The notes beneath the pieces were generated by a model, which was not told where the DNA came from, ran no database searches, and saw only the letters and a list, made by a program, of their open reading frames with translations. This document shows positions 30,080 to 39,308 of a DNA stretch of 64,000 nucleotides, in pieces. Made by a program: the position numbers and the translations under genes. Source of the stretch: Verrucomicrobiaceae bacterium (GTDB lineage: Bacteria > Verrucomicrobiota > Verrucomicrobiia > Verrucomicrobiales > Verrucomicrobiaceae); NCBI GenBank assembly GCA_027486585.1, contig JAIXOU010000034.1, positions 1-64,000 of the forward strand. The letters run 5' to 3'. Position 1 is the stretch's first letter, and every line of letters starts with the position of its first letter.

Positions 30080-30952
30080 ATGATTCGCACACTCACAATT
30101 TCTCTCCTTCTTTCTGTTAGCGCTGGTATTACTGCATACGGAGGCACACCCGTGGCCCCTGCTGCGGTAACGCCTGTGCCGGCCTCTGATGCAAGCCTGC
30201 TAGACACCGTCGGTGCCACACTGGAAGCTGGCTACGACAGCCGCTATTACCATCGCGGTCTCTGGCTGGCAGATAACATGGCCTGGGCCGGTCTCAACGT
30301 TCAAGTCCCCCTCTCTGAAAAGCTCTCCCTTGGCTTCAGTGCCTTCTACACCAGCACGGTGCAGACCCTGATCCCCAATGGACTCGGTGGTGACACAGAG
30401 CTGAACTACTCCGAACTGGATCTCAGCACCTCACTCACATATGACCTCGGTTTTGCCAAAGCAGGCCTCGTTTATACCCATTATGAGTATTTTGACACCT
30501 TCTCCGGCAGCGCTGGCGGGACTTCTTGGGGCGACGGCGACGGCGCTGTCCGTGGCGCGAATGAAGTCGGTCTGACTCTGGCTAAGACGGTGGGTCCGGT
30601 GAATCTCTACGCAGGCTTTTACTACGACTTCACCATCGGCGGCTCCTACTTTGAAGTGGGTGCGGATATGCCTTATAAAGTGACGTCCTGGATGAGCGTG
30701 GTGCCTGCCATCAAGATGGGCTACGGTTTGGATTACTACACCAATGGCCAGATCCCTGCTGGTGCTCCTATTTCTGCGCCTTCCAGCGGATTCACCCACA
30801 TCCTCCCATCTCTGTCGGTGCCCATTAAGTTGACACCAACAACGTTCATCACGCCTTACATCGCCTACAACATCTCTCTGGGTGCCCGCCACGGGCTCAA
30901 CCGTCAGGATAGCGAGATCTTTGGCGGTGTGAAGCTCAGTGTCAGTTTCTAA
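30080..30952 (+). CDS. Outer-membrane beta-barrel protein
   Basis: The 290-residue protein begins with a signal peptide (MIRTLTISLLLSVSAGITAYG) and continues as alternating amphipathic strands with aromatic girdles, for example YYHRGLWLADNMAWAGLNVQ and LNLYAGFYYDFTIGG-like segments. It ends in the C-terminal Phe typical of Bam-inserted barrels (KLSVSF). It resembles the TorF-like group of small verrucomicrobial outer-membrane proteins, with no solute assignment possible. A clear terminator follows at 30986-31016. It is 77 bases after the large exported protein and could be co-expressed with it. Confidence 0.85.
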   Translation: MIRTLTISLLLSVSAGITAYGGTPVAPAAVTPVPASDASLLDTVGATLEAGYDSRYYHRGLWLADNMAWAGLNVQVPLSEKLSLGFSAFYTSTVQTLIPNGLGGDTELNYSELDLSTSLTYDLGFAKAGLVYTHYEYFDTFSGSAGGTSWGDGDGAVRGANEVGLTLAKTVGPVNLYAGFYYDFTIGGSYFEVGADMPYKVTSWMSVVPAIKMGYGLDYYTNGQIPAGAPISAPSSGFTHILPSLSVPIKLTPTTFITPYIAYNISLGARHGLNRQDSEIFGGVKLSVSF

Positions 30953-30985
30953 ACAAGACCCGCTTAGGCTTCAACGCTTCTTTGA

Positions 30986-31016
30986 AATCCCGACTCCGTC
31001 AAGAGTCGGGATTTTT
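30986..31016 (+). terminator. Rho-independent terminator of the barrel gene
   Basis: Perfect 11-base arms AATCCCGACTC (30986-30996) and GAGTCGGGATT (31003-31013) around a six-base loop are followed by TTTTT running to 31016. The stem is GC-rich and the T-run is immediately downstream, so this is a confident intrinsic terminator. Confidence 0.9.
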
Positions 31017-31111
31017 GCTTTTGAGCGCTTGTGCAGAACGAGATCACCTGCCTTTTCCATGGCGCTCGCGTTCAATGCCGTTACTCTAGCCGTCCCCCCA
31101 ACTTTTATTGC

Positions 31112-32089
31112 ATGGTCCGACTCATCACCTCCCAAGGGCAGCTCATCGACTGGAATGACGAAAAGATTCGTCCTTTTCCAGACAATTTGGTTTACCTGGA
31201 TCTGCTGAATCCCTCTCGCACGGAAGAGCTCGAGGTGGAAAGCTGGCTGGAATATGGTTTGCCGACACGGGAAGAGATGCAGGAGATCGAGGAGTCCAGC
31301 CGACTGTATCAGGAAAAGGGAGCTCTCTACATGACGGCCTGGATTCCGGTTGGACTGGACACGCCTGATCCTGATACCACCGCCATTTCCTTCGTTTTAG
31401 CGCCTGATTGCTTGACGACCGTGCGGTATGCCGATCCGATGGCCTTCCGTGTTCTTGTGGATCAAGTGAAACGTCAATGTCCCTGCCCGATGTCCAGCGA
31501 TGCGGTCTTTCTGACGCTTTGTGAGCAGATTGTGGCACGTATTGCCGATGCGCTGCAGGCCGTGGAGTCGGATTTAAAAAAGGTGGGTCGTGAAGTCTTC
31601 AGCCTGAATGCTCATCGTGCTAATGCAGCTGTGGAAAAGGATCTTGGGGATGTGGTGAAGACCCTGGGCCGCCGTAGTGCGCTCGTGGCCAATCTGCGTG
31701 AAAGTCTGCTGAGTGTGAGCCGCATGTTACAGTTCTTTCTAAACAATGCCGCGACCTGGATGCGCGGCGATTTGGCGGCTCAGTTTCGCAGTGTCATGCG
31801 CGACGTGAAATCACTGGATGATTACACCAATCAACAAACCCAGGAGATGACCTTCTTATTGGAATCCACGCTGGGCCTGATTAACATTCAGCAGAATCAG
31901 ATCATCAAGATTTTCACCATCGCCAGCGTGCTCTTCATGCCGCCGACACTGATTGCCAGTATCTACGGCATGAACTTCGAGCACATGCCAGAGCTGAAGC
32001 AGCCCTGGGCGTACCCGATCGTCATTTGTGGCCTCGTCGTTTCTGCGCTCATCCCGATTTGGTGGTTCAAGCGCAAGAAACTGCTATGA
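31112..32089 (+). CDS. corA: CorA-family Mg2+/Co2+ transporter
   Basis: CorA forms a pentameric inner-membrane channel for Mg2+ and related ions. The C-terminal GMN filter is present in SIYGMNFEHMPEL, with the long helical stalk (residues about 150-265) before it and two terminal membrane segments (IIKIFTIASVLFMPPTLIAS and YPIVICGLVVSALIPIWWF). Start chosen is ATG at 31112; an upstream frame to 31031 lacks a good start. The 325-residue length is typical. A terminator sits right after it at 32091-32129, shared with the convergent helicase gene. Confidence 0.93.
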   Translation: MVRLITSQGQLIDWNDEKIRPFPDNLVYLDLLNPSRTEELEVESWLEYGLPTREEMQEIEESSRLYQEKGALYMTAWIPVGLDTPDPDTTAISFVLAPDCLTTVRYADPMAFRVLVDQVKRQCPCPMSSDAVFLTLCEQIVARIADALQAVESDLKKVGREVFSLNAHRANAAVEKDLGDVVKTLGRRSALVANLRESLLSVSRMLQFFLNNAATWMRGDLAAQFRSVMRDVKSLDDYTNQQTQEMTFLLESTLGLINIQQNQIIKIFTIASVLFMPPTLIASIYGMNFEHMPELKQPWAYPIVICGLVVSALIPIWWFKRKKLL

Positions 32090-32090
32090 A

Positions 32091-32129
32091 AAAAGCTGAA
32101 ACGCTGAAAATTTCAGTGTTTCAGCTTTT
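32091..32129. terminator. Bidirectional terminator between corA and the helicase gene
   Basis: The arms AAAAGCTGAAACGCTGAAA and TTTCAGTGTTTCAGCTTTT pair almost fully (one G-U position), with an A/T run at each end. The element follows the corA stop and precedes the helicase stop on the other strand, so it can end transcripts from both sides. Confidence 0.85.
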
Positions 32130-32139
32130 CAAAGAACTC

Positions 32140-33627
32140 CTAGCGGCCAGACAACCGCTTCCAAAGACTGACTTTGGCTGCACCTGCGTCTGAGGTGCCG
32201 CCTGAAGGCGCTGATGGTCGTTGTTGCCTTGGGGCGCTGCGTTGACCTTCCTGGCCCTGGCCACGTCCGCCTTGACCCCGATTATCCTGACCACGGTTGT
32301 CTTGTCCGCGATTGTCCTGACCACGATTATCCTGACCAGAGCCTTGTCCGCCTTGACCCCGGCTTCCACGTTGGTCATCACGCCCTCTGCCGCCGCGCTG
32401 CGGTGGGCGGTCTCCTTGCGGGCGTCCGACATGTCCCTGGGACATGCGGGCACGTGGATCGCGCTGACGTGGTGGCTCCTCGCTGCGCGGTGGAGCCGAG
32501 GCGGCATAATTAAAACCTTCCGCACGCTTCCGTACCAGACCTCGACCAATGAAGCGCTCAAGAGCGCGTAGTGGGGCCTGATCTTCTGGAGTGATGAAGC
32601 TAAGGGCATCGCCAATGGCATGGGCTCGGCCGGTGCGACCAATGCGGTGCACATAGTCTTCTGCATGGAGCGGGAAGTCGAAATTCACGACATGGGAGAT
32701 GCCGTCCACATCAATGCCACGAGCAGCAATGTCTGTGGCCACGAGCACTCGCACGGCACCTGATTTGAAATCGGACAACGCCTTCAAACGCTGATTTTGT
32801 GAGCGGTTCGCATGCAGAGTCGCGCATTTGATGCCCGTTTGTTCTAGCTTACGGGCCACACGGTCAGCGCCATGTTTGGTGCGGGTAAAGACCAGAACCA
32901 TATTCATGGTATCATCGGCTAGCAGATGGCCTAGCAGCGCAGGCTTCAGGTGCATCGGCACCTCGTAGATGAGCTGTGTCACCGACTCCGCCGGATTGGA
33001 GCGGCGACCAATCTGCACCGTTTTCGGGTGATGCTGGAACTCGTGAGTCAGGGCCTCGATCTCCTTGGAAAGCGTGGCGGAAAACATCAGCGTCTGGCGC
33101 TTTTTCGGCATCGCGTGGACGATGCGCTTGATGCTGGGAAGGAAACCCATGTCGAGCATGCGGTCGGCCTCATCCAGCACAAGATGGCGTAGCCCACGGA
33201 AGTCACCATGGCGCTGCCCCATGAGATCGAGCAACCGACCAGGAGTCGCGATCACGATGTCACACCCACTTCGTAGCGCATTGATCTGTGGCCGCTCACC
33301 CACGCCGCCGAACACTTTGGCGATGGTCAATGGCAGGTGCTTGGCATAGGCCATGACATTTTCCTCAATCTGCACCACCAACTCACGTGTCGGTGCCAGG
33401 ATCAGCACTTTCGTGCCTGGAGCCTTCGGAGCTGTGGCTAAAAGTGTCAAAATGGGCAACGTAAAAGCCGCCGTCTTTCCTGTTCCAGTCTGGGCGATGC
33501 CAATGAGGTCACTGCCTGCAATAATCGGAGGGATAGCAGACGCTTGGATAGGAGTAGGCTCAGTGTAACCGGCTTCAGAAATGGCTTGGAGGATCTTGGC
33601 ATCGAGGCCGAGTGCTTGAAAGGACAT
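32140..33627 (-). CDS. rhlE: DEAD-box ATP-dependent RNA helicase, RhlE-like
   Basis: The start chosen is MSFQALGLDAKIL (33627), matching the usual RhlE opening; an ATG at 33669 would add 14 residues and has an AAGGA too close to it. Motifs in order are the Q motif (PTPIQASAIPPI), Walker A AQTGTGKT, PTREL, DEAD (VLDEADRML), SAT, and the C-terminal RecA domain with HRIGRTGR. After about residue 385 comes a disordered Arg/Gly/Gln tail with an almost exact four-fold 15-base repeat coding QDNRG (32280-32339). Such tails bind RNA and help the enzyme in cold-shock or ribosome assembly. Confidence 0.94.
   Translation of the reverse strand: MSFQALGLDAKILQAISEAGYTEPTPIQASAIPPIIAGSDLIGIAQTGTGKTAAFTLPILTLLATAPKAPGTKVLILAPTRELVVQIEENVMAYAKHLPLTIAKVFGGVGERPQINALRSGCDIVIATPGRLLDLMGQRHGDFRGLRHLVLDEADRMLDMGFLPSIKRIVHAMPKKRQTLMFSATLSKEIEALTHEFQHHPKTVQIGRRSNPAESVTQLIYEVPMHLKPALLGHLLADDTMNMVLVFTRTKHGADRVARKLEQTGIKCATLHANRSQNQRLKALSDFKSGAVRVLVATDIAARGIDVDGISHVVNFDFPLHAEDYVHRIGRTGRAHAIGDALSFITPEDQAPLRALERFIGRGLVRKRAEGFNYAASAPPRSEEPPRQRDPRARMSQGHVGRPQGDRPPQRGGRGRDDQRGSRGQGGQGSGQDNRGQDNRGQDNRGQDNRGQGGRGQGQEGQRSAPRQQRPSAPSGGTSDAGAAKVSLWKRLSGR
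32280..32339. repeat. 15-base tandem repeat encoding QDNRG in the helicase tail
   Basis: Four adjacent 15-base units, differing at a few positions, encode repeated Gln-Asp-Asn-Arg-Gly within the disordered C-terminal tail. Copy number is likely to vary between strains by slippage. It is part of a coding region and not a CRISPR-like array. Confidence 0.85.
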
Positions 33628-33682
33628 CCGTGACCATGGGACGGGATCGCCCAAAGTGCGAACGTTCATTTCCTTGGCTGCC

Positions 33683-35278
33683 TCAAGCCCACATGTTTCG
33701 ATCCAGGGTCCGGTAGTTCACGGCTTCTAGCACACTATCCGCATCTATTTTTTCTAGCCCCTTGAGATCGGCCAGGGTTCGAGCGACTTTGAGGATACGG
33801 TCATGGGCGCGTGCGCTGAAGTTCATCTCGCTCATTTGATGTTCCAGAAAGCGACTGCCCTCGGCATCTAGCTCGCAGTGTTTTTTGATCAGGCGCGGGG
33901 TCATGTCACTGTTGGTGTGCACGCCTTTGTGGGACTTGAAGCGCTCTATTTGAAGGATTCGCGCAGCTTCGACGCGAGCGCGGATCGTGGCGGAGGATTC
34001 ACCAGAGGCGCTATTCATGAGGGCCTTATGATCGACCAGCGGTACATCGACATGCAGGTCGATTCTGTCCAAAAGTGGGCCGCTAATTCTCTGACGATAT
34101 TTTTGCACCATCGGTGAGCTGCACCGGCAGGCACGCTTCAGATCGCCGTAGTAACCGCATTGGCAGGGATTCATCGCCGCCACGAGCATGAACTGTGCAG
34201 GAAAAGTGACCGTGCCAGCAGCGCGAGAGATGGTGACTTTCCCATCCTCCAATGGCTGCCGCATGACTTCTAAAGTGCTGCGGCGAAATTCCGGCAGTTC
34301 ATCCAAAAAGAGCACGCCGTTGTGGGCCAGACTCACTTCGCCTGGCCCTGGATTCGTGCCACCACCGAGCAATCCAGCATCGCTGATGGTATGATGGGGT
34401 GAACGGAATGGGCGGGTAGCCACAAAGGCCTGTGATTCACTGAGCAGGCCGCCAACACTGTGGATCTTTGTCGTTTCGATGGCTTCCTCCTCGGTCATGC
34501 TGGGCATGATGGTGCCGACTCGCTTAGCGATCATGCTTTTCCCCGTGCCTGGAGGTCCGACCATGAGGATGTTATGGCCACCTGCCACGGCCACCTCAAT
34601 AGCGTGCTTGGCATCACCCTGCCCCTTCACATCGGCAAAGTCGATGTCGTAGTGGGCCGCAGCTGTGAAAAACTCCGTCGCACGGCAGGGTTCTGGAGTG
34701 ATCTCGATGTCGCCTTTCAAATACTCCACGACTTCCCTTAAATGATGCACGCCAATGATGTCGATCCCTGCCACGACACTGGCTTCAATCGAAGCTCGTT
34801 TTGGCACGAGTAGGCGTTTGCGGCCTTTAGCTCGAGCTTCCAGCGCCACGGCCAAAAGACCTCGCACAGGTCTCAGCTCCCCATTGAGTGCCAGCTCGCC
34901 GATCATGGCCGTTTCTGCTAAGATGGAGATCGGGATTTTGGCGCGATGAGCGATCAGGGAAATGGCAATCGGGAGGTCAAATCCAGGTCCCTCTTTTTTC
35001 AAATCGGCTGGGGCCAAGTTCACGGTCGTGAAGCCGCCATTCATAGCAAAGCCGCAACTGGCAATTGCGGCTGTCACACGTTCTCGGCTTTCTTTCACCG
35101 AAGCATCAGGCAGACCCACGATGGCCATCTTGGGATTACCGCCTCCATCATGGGACTCGATCTCTACCTCGATGGCATTCACGCCGAGGAGGGTGGCAGA
35201 GTAGGTGCGGGCAACTTGACTGGAACTTTCAGGCACAAGACCTATGTAAATGGGCAAGCTCGATCTTGCCAGCATCAA
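33683..35278 (-). CDS. comM: YifB/ComM-family AAA+ ATPase
   Basis: ComM is a hexameric branch-migration helicase that aids integration of transforming DNA; YifB is the same family in other bacteria. The N-terminal LonB-like part has SATLLGVNAIEVEIE and GLPDASVKESRERV. A Mg-chelatase-type AAA+ module follows with Walker A GPPGTGKS at residues 241-248 and Walker B VLFLDELPEFRR. The C-terminal region has the characteristic zinc-like MNPCQCGYYGD and RISGPLLDRIDLHV motifs. The first about 20 residues are longer than usual and the start is uncertain. No other competence gene is in the window. Confidence 0.94.
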   Translation of the reverse strand: MMLARSSLPIYIGLVPESSSQVARTYSATLLGVNAIEVEIESHDGGGNPKMAIVGLPDASVKESRERVTAAIASCGFAMNGGFTTVNLAPADLKKEGPGFDLPIAISLIAHRAKIPISILAETAMIGELALNGELRPVRGLLAVALEARAKGRKRLLVPKRASIEASVVAGIDIIGVHHLREVVEYLKGDIEITPEPCRATEFFTAAAHYDIDFADVKGQGDAKHAIEVAVAGGHNILMVGPPGTGKSMIAKRVGTIMPSMTEEEAIETTKIHSVGGLLSESQAFVATRPFRSPHHTISDAGLLGGGTNPGPGEVSLAHNGVLFLDELPEFRRSTLEVMRQPLEDGKVTISRAAGTVTFPAQFMLVAAMNPCQCGYYGDLKRACRCSSPMVQKYRQRISGPLLDRIDLHVDVPLVDHKALMNSASGESSATIRARVEAARILQIERFKSHKGVHTNSDMTPRLIKKHCELDAEGSRFLEHQMSEMNFSARAHDRILKVARTLADLKGLEKIDADSVLEAVNYRTLDRNMWA

Positions 35279-35299
35279 ATCATCTTCTAGTAATATCCC

Positions 35300-36169
35300 A
35301 TGACAGATTTCCCCCCATCCATCGGCATCATTGGCGGCTCCGGCTTGTACGATTTGGAGGGTTTTGAGGAGCGCGAGGAAATTTGTGTGGAGACCCCCTA
35401 TGGCCCACCTTCGGATCCACTGATCACGGGGAAGCTAGCTGGCCGCCGTGTTTATTTTCTCCCACGTCATGGCAAAGGCCATCGCATCCTGCCGACAGAG
35501 CTCAATCATCGCGCCAACATCTGGGCACTGCGCTCCCTGAATGTGCGCTGGATCATCGCTGTCACAGCCGTGGGCAGTTTAAAGGAAGAGTATGCACCGC
35601 GTGATGTCGTGTTGCCGGATCAGTTCTTTGACCGCACCAGTCGGCGTGAGCATCACACCTTCTTTGGGCGTGGCATCGTCGGTCATGTGGCTTTTGCGGA
35701 TCCGATCAGCGCAGGTTTGAGGACGCTCTTAGCTGCGGAAGCTCAGCAGGCTGGAGCGCGTGTCCACAATGGCGGAACGTATGTGAACATGGATGGGCCA
35801 GCATTTTCGACACGTGCGGAATCGAATGCGAATCGCCAGCTTGGTTTTGATGTCATCGGAATGACCAATCTGCCCGAAGCCAAGCTCGCGCGTGAGGCCG
35901 AGATCGCACTGGCCACACTGGCCATGATCACCGACTACGACTGCTGGAAGACGGACGAAGCCCACGTCACCGTGGATGCAGTCATGGCGCATGTTTCCGC
36001 GAATGTCGCGATGGCCAAGCGCATCATCGCAACTGTCATTCCCCAGATTCCAATGGAGCCTACCTGGCCCGAGCATCAGGCCCTGGATGGTGCCCTCATG
36101 ACGGATCGTAAGCTTTGGCCCGAGGAGACGGTGACTGCCCTGAAGCCCATTCTTCAGCGTTTCCTTTGA
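35300..36169 (+). CDS. mtnP: 5'-methylthioadenosine phosphorylase
   Basis: MtnP cleaves methylthioadenosine with phosphate to adenine and 5-methylthioribose-1-phosphate, the entry to methionine salvage. The phosphate loop GGSGLYD at the start, FLPRHGKGH, and the substrate segment NMDGPAFSTRAE with GMTNLPEAKLA are diagnostic. 289 residues is normal. This phosphorylase route bypasses MtnN and MtnK, which matches the finding of mtnA, mtnB, mtnC and mtnD further along. It is divergently oriented relative to comM, with 21 bases between them. Confidence 0.96.
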   Translation: MTDFPPSIGIIGGSGLYDLEGFEEREEICVETPYGPPSDPLITGKLAGRRVYFLPRHGKGHRILPTELNHRANIWALRSLNVRWIIAVTAVGSLKEEYAPRDVVLPDQFFDRTSRREHHTFFGRGIVGHVAFADPISAGLRTLLAAEAQQAGARVHNGGTYVNMDGPAFSTRAESNANRQLGFDVIGMTNLPEAKLAREAEIALATLAMITDYDCWKTDEAHVTVDAVMAHVSANVAMAKRIIATVIPQIPMEPTWPEHQALDGALMTDRKLWPEETVTALKPILQRFL

Positions 36170-36188
36170 GTTCCCTCCCCCAAAGAAA

Positions 36189-36218
36189 CCGGCGGCAACC
36201 TTTGCAGGATGCCGCCGG
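36189..36218. terminator. Hairpin between convergent mtnP and the BcsS-like gene
   Basis: CCGGCGGCA (36189-36197) and TGCCGCCGG (36210-36218) pair exactly around a 12-base loop. A/T-rich tracts follow but no clean T-run, so efficiency is uncertain. Its position between convergent stops favours a terminator. Confidence 0.6.
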
Positions 36219-36244
36219 ATAAAGAAGGTTAAGCTAGTCTTGGA

Positions 36245-36991
36245 TTAGAAAGTGAACACCGCTGCGATTCCGCCGTAGAGAGAGGAGTCGTCATTGTTGG
36301 TGCCACGACGGAAAGAATAGTCTGCGTGCCCAAATGTGCCGATGATGGCAAAACTGGAGCAAGCCTGATATTGGACGAAGCCACCGAAGCGATTTTCTTC
36401 GAACTGAGCATCGCGCATGTAAACATATTCAGGGCCAATGGTCAGCTTACCAAACACATAACCTGTGCGGAAGCGTGACCAAACAGATTCCTCCACGGTG
36501 GAATATTGGCCGATGGCACTGACATAGATGTTACCGACTCGACCTGTGACATCCAGTGAGAAACGGGCACCCCAATCGGTGCTTTCGCTCGCATTTGCGT
36601 CGAAACCATCCAGATCGCGATCACGTACGTGAACGCCTGCGTAAGCACCAATGACGAAGTTATTGATCAAGTAGCGATAGCCGAGGCCTGCATCTGCATC
36701 AAACAGAGAACCAGTGATGCTGCCGTCTGTGCCGCCGACATAATCATACTGGCCATAACCGCCGAAAGCGCGGACGAAAAGACCGCCAGTGCTAAGGTCG
36801 CCATCCAGATCATTCATATAACCCAGGTGGCTATACCAGCTATTGTCGCGGGTTTCGAAGCCAGTGAAGATCACGTTGGCTTGAGGATCGACAGTTGGTG
36901 AGATGACATTTTTGCTGCTAGGAGCAGAAGTGCCAGCGTGGAGACTGGTAGCCAGAGCAACCAGCGAAGTGAGGAGGATGTTTTTGACCAT
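36245..36991 (-). CDS. bcsS: BcsS-like outer-membrane protein of a cellulose-type locus
   Basis: The protein starts with a signal peptide (MVKNILLTSLVALATSLHAG) and has the layout of cellulose biosynthesis protein BcsS: FTGFETRDNSWYSHLGYM, LFVRAFGGYGQYDYVGG, LGYRYLINNFVIGAYAGVH, then YSTVEESVWSRFRTGY and LTIGPEYVYM. The end is GGIAAVFTF, consistent with a small beta-barrel in the outer membrane. BcsS occurs in alphaproteobacterial cellulose loci; here it follows a cellulose-synthase-like gene by 53 bases. Assignment is by sequence pattern that I recall; an alignment is needed. The likely role is export of, or interaction with, the polymer. Confidence 0.8.
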   Translation of the reverse strand: MVKNILLTSLVALATSLHAGTSAPSSKNVISPTVDPQANVIFTGFETRDNSWYSHLGYMNDLDGDLSTGGLFVRAFGGYGQYDYVGGTDGSITGSLFDADAGLGYRYLINNFVIGAYAGVHVRDRDLDGFDANASESTDWGARFSLDVTGRVGNIYVSAIGQYSTVEESVWSRFRTGYVFGKLTIGPEYVYMRDAQFEENRFGGFVQYQACSSFAIIGTFGHADYSFRRGTNNDDSSLYGGIAAVFTF

Positions 36992-37044
36992 GGTATGGGA
37001 GAGTTTGAATGAATGCTAACAGTGTGGATTTTCAAAAAAAAGTA

Positions 37045-39201
37045 CTAGGAAGCAAGTTCTATCTCATGAAAAACAAAGGGCGTGCGGAGCAGGCCTTGGG
37101 GCACTGGACGGGCTGGAATCAAGCATTCTCCAATCTTAATTGGATGCTGGAATGCGCGACCTTCTTCAAATCGTTCTAAACGTGGAGTCAGCGAGATATC
37201 GTGTGTCCCAGATAACATGAGTCGATCTTTTTTGTAGCCATCAGGGGCAGCTAGATGAAGCGCCCATTGGATGGAGCCGTCCTCAAAACGCAAGCAAACA
37301 GCTTTCCAATCACCTCCTAACCCAAGCGAGCATGTGCCATGCATATATTTTGAGAGACGGGGCTGCCTATGCCAATCTACGGAGTATAAACTTCTTCTGA
37401 GTAAATCATGCGAGACCTCATCAGCACAACGTATTTCAAAAATCGGGCCTTCACTTCCCTCAGTGAGAATGATCTGAACTTGATGACCAGGGATCAACAA
37501 AGTTAACTTTTGCCCCACATGCCATAAGCTAGTGACAGCGGAACTTTCGAATTCACATTGCTGTGTGGAAAGTCGAGCCGTCGTGGCAACTAACACCCCG
37601 TTTTCGTCAAGTACTGGCAATTTGGCTTCAAAGAGATATTCACGGTGGGTGCGTTTCGTGAGCTTGATACTGCTGCAGATCCAGGTCCATGAGCGCCAGC
37701 AGTTGAAAATAATCCAGGCAGAGACCATTCCAAGCAACCAAGCAGCACTTGGTTTGGTCGGGTCAGGCCAAACAAAGGCTTGAATCATATGAGTCAAGGC
37801 ATACACCAAAGCTAAAGCACTTCCTGAGAGTATCACTCCATGAGCAAATAATTTGTCCATGGCTACATTTCCAAGCACGTTCTTCAAAGAGATCTGCCAG
37901 GGCATCTTCTTCCCAAAAAAACCACGCGTTGCGCCAATCTGGATGAACATCAGACCCATCGAATAAATCTGTCCCTGCACAAATCGAATGTAACCAGAGC
38001 TGGCAGCGATAAGAAGAACCATCAAGCCGGCAATACCTGTCAACGAAACCACTAAATTAAAGAAGGACGGTTTCACAGGACTGATGTTGGTCATCATACT
38101 GTAAATTGGTGTGAGCAGATGGATCAGCTGTGGCCAACCCTGCAAAATGTCCAAAATCATATGCAAATATCCCAATCGGCACTTCCAACCTAGGCCTTTG
38201 CAGAAGAGAACATTTTCCAGAGCGAAGGCCTGAAGATTGCCATACCCCCAGCGACGTCTTGTTTTGTAAAATTCTGAAACATCAGAAGCAGCAACGCCCC
38301 AAGCAACAGGTTCATTGACATAGGCGGTCTTCATACCGCGCTTATGCATGAGAAGAGAGGTGTGCAAATCCTCCGTCAGTGTCGCCTCTGGGAAACCTCC
38401 TAACTCGGCCACTGCTGAGCGCCGATAGACAACTCCAGTACCAATGCATGAGCAGCCATCATAATGATCGCGGTTCGCCTGGATCACATCCATAAAAAGC
38501 GCCTGCTCATGCCACCTCCCTGCTCCCACATTCGTGTCGAGATAGAGAAAGCTGTCCTCATTGTAAAAAAGCTGTGGAGCCTGAACCATCGCCACATCAG
38601 GTTCCTTGAAGAACCCAATCATACTATCTAGCGCCTCGCACTGTGGGATGTGATCTGCATCAAAAATAGCCACGAAATCTGCTGACGACAGGTGCAGTGC
38701 ATCATTCACATTCCCTGCCTTTGAACCACGGTTACCTTCACGTGTGACATAGCGCACACCATGCTTTTCAGCGATCTCTTTCAACTCAGGCCTTTTTCCA
38801 TCATCAAGTAAAAACGTTTCATGCGGATACTGGATGTTTTTGGCACCGATCACTGTCAGTTCGATCATTTCGGTAGGTTCCGTGTAAACTGGAATCATGA
38901 CATCCACCGTCGGTCGGAAGTCCTTGGGAGGATCACCTCGCAATCGGATGCTGCTCGAGTTCCAGATCAGAAATAGTCCGGTGACACAGCCATAGACGTT
39001 GGCCAAAGCAAAGAGCAATCCAACAACAGGCGCTGCTGGGTTGATGGCCCAAAATCCCCAGATCATAAACGCTAAAGACAGAAGGACGTAAGCCAGTGCT
39101 GCCAATCGCTTGAGAGGACGGTTTTTACCCAAATGATGGGCTACTTCTGCGGCTTGACTAAACATGTGAAGAGAAACGTGAACGGAAGGTGAAGGCCTCA
39201 T
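37045..39201 (-). CDS. Cellulose synthase-like membrane glycosyltransferase, altered QxxRW
   Basis: A 718-residue multi-pass synthase with BcsA architecture. Two N-terminal membrane segments precede the GT-A domain, which has FLLDDGKRPEL (Asp133/134), Asp181-Ala-Asp183 and Thr276-Glu-Asp278. The acceptor motif reads Thr314-Arg-Arg-Arg-Trp318 instead of Gln-x-x-Arg-Trp, so the Gln is lost. At least five C-terminal membrane segments and a cytoplasmic domain of about 180 residues follow. That last domain sits where PilZ is found in BcsA but lacks clear RxxxR and (D/N)xSxxG motifs, so c-di-GMP control is doubtful. Transcribed between the hydrolase gene and bcsS-like gene, all on one strand. The polymer is not known. 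Met13 is an alternative start. Confidence 0.88.
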   Translation of the reverse strand: MRPSPSVHVSLHMFSQAAEVAHHLGKNRPLKRLAALAYVLLSLAFMIWGFWAINPAAPVVGLLFALANVYGCVTGLFLIWNSSSIRLRGDPPKDFRPTVDVMIPVYTEPTEMIELTVIGAKNIQYPHETFLLDDGKRPELKEIAEKHGVRYVTREGNRGSKAGNVNDALHLSSADFVAIFDADHIPQCEALDSMIGFFKEPDVAMVQAPQLFYNEDSFLYLDTNVGAGRWHEQALFMDVIQANRDHYDGCSCIGTGVVYRRSAVAELGGFPEATLTEDLHTSLLMHKRGMKTAYVNEPVAWGVAASDVSEFYKTRRRWGYGNLQAFALENVLFCKGLGWKCRLGYLHMILDILQGWPQLIHLLTPIYSMMTNISPVKPSFFNLVVSLTGIAGLMVLLIAASSGYIRFVQGQIYSMGLMFIQIGATRGFFGKKMPWQISLKNVLGNVAMDKLFAHGVILSGSALALVYALTHMIQAFVWPDPTKPSAAWLLGMVSAWIIFNCWRSWTWICSSIKLTKRTHREYLFEAKLPVLDENGVLVATTARLSTQQCEFESSAVTSLWHVGQKLTLLIPGHQVQIILTEGSEGPIFEIRCADEVSHDLLRRSLYSVDWHRQPRLSKYMHGTCSLGLGGDWKAVCLRFEDGSIQWALHLAAPDGYKKDRLMLSGTHDISLTPRLERFEEGRAFQHPIKIGECLIPARPVPQGLLRTPFVFHEIELAS

Positions 39202-39308
39202 TCTCAGGAGGGCTTGTGGATGTCAACGATTCCTTTCTGACAACTGAGGACGCGGAGCGCGGTCGATTACGATGCCAAAGTATGGCACCCATCGGTTGAA
39301 TCAGTATT

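Noticed and set aside
32280-32339. CRISPR-like tandem repeat
   Set aside because: Units are contiguous 15-mers inside an RNA helicase coding tail with no spacers.
37045-37600. PilZ domain in the cellulose-synthase-like protein
   Set aside because: The C-terminal cytoplasmic domain is in the right place but I could not find the RxxxR and (D/N)xSxxG motifs needed to call c-di-GMP binding.
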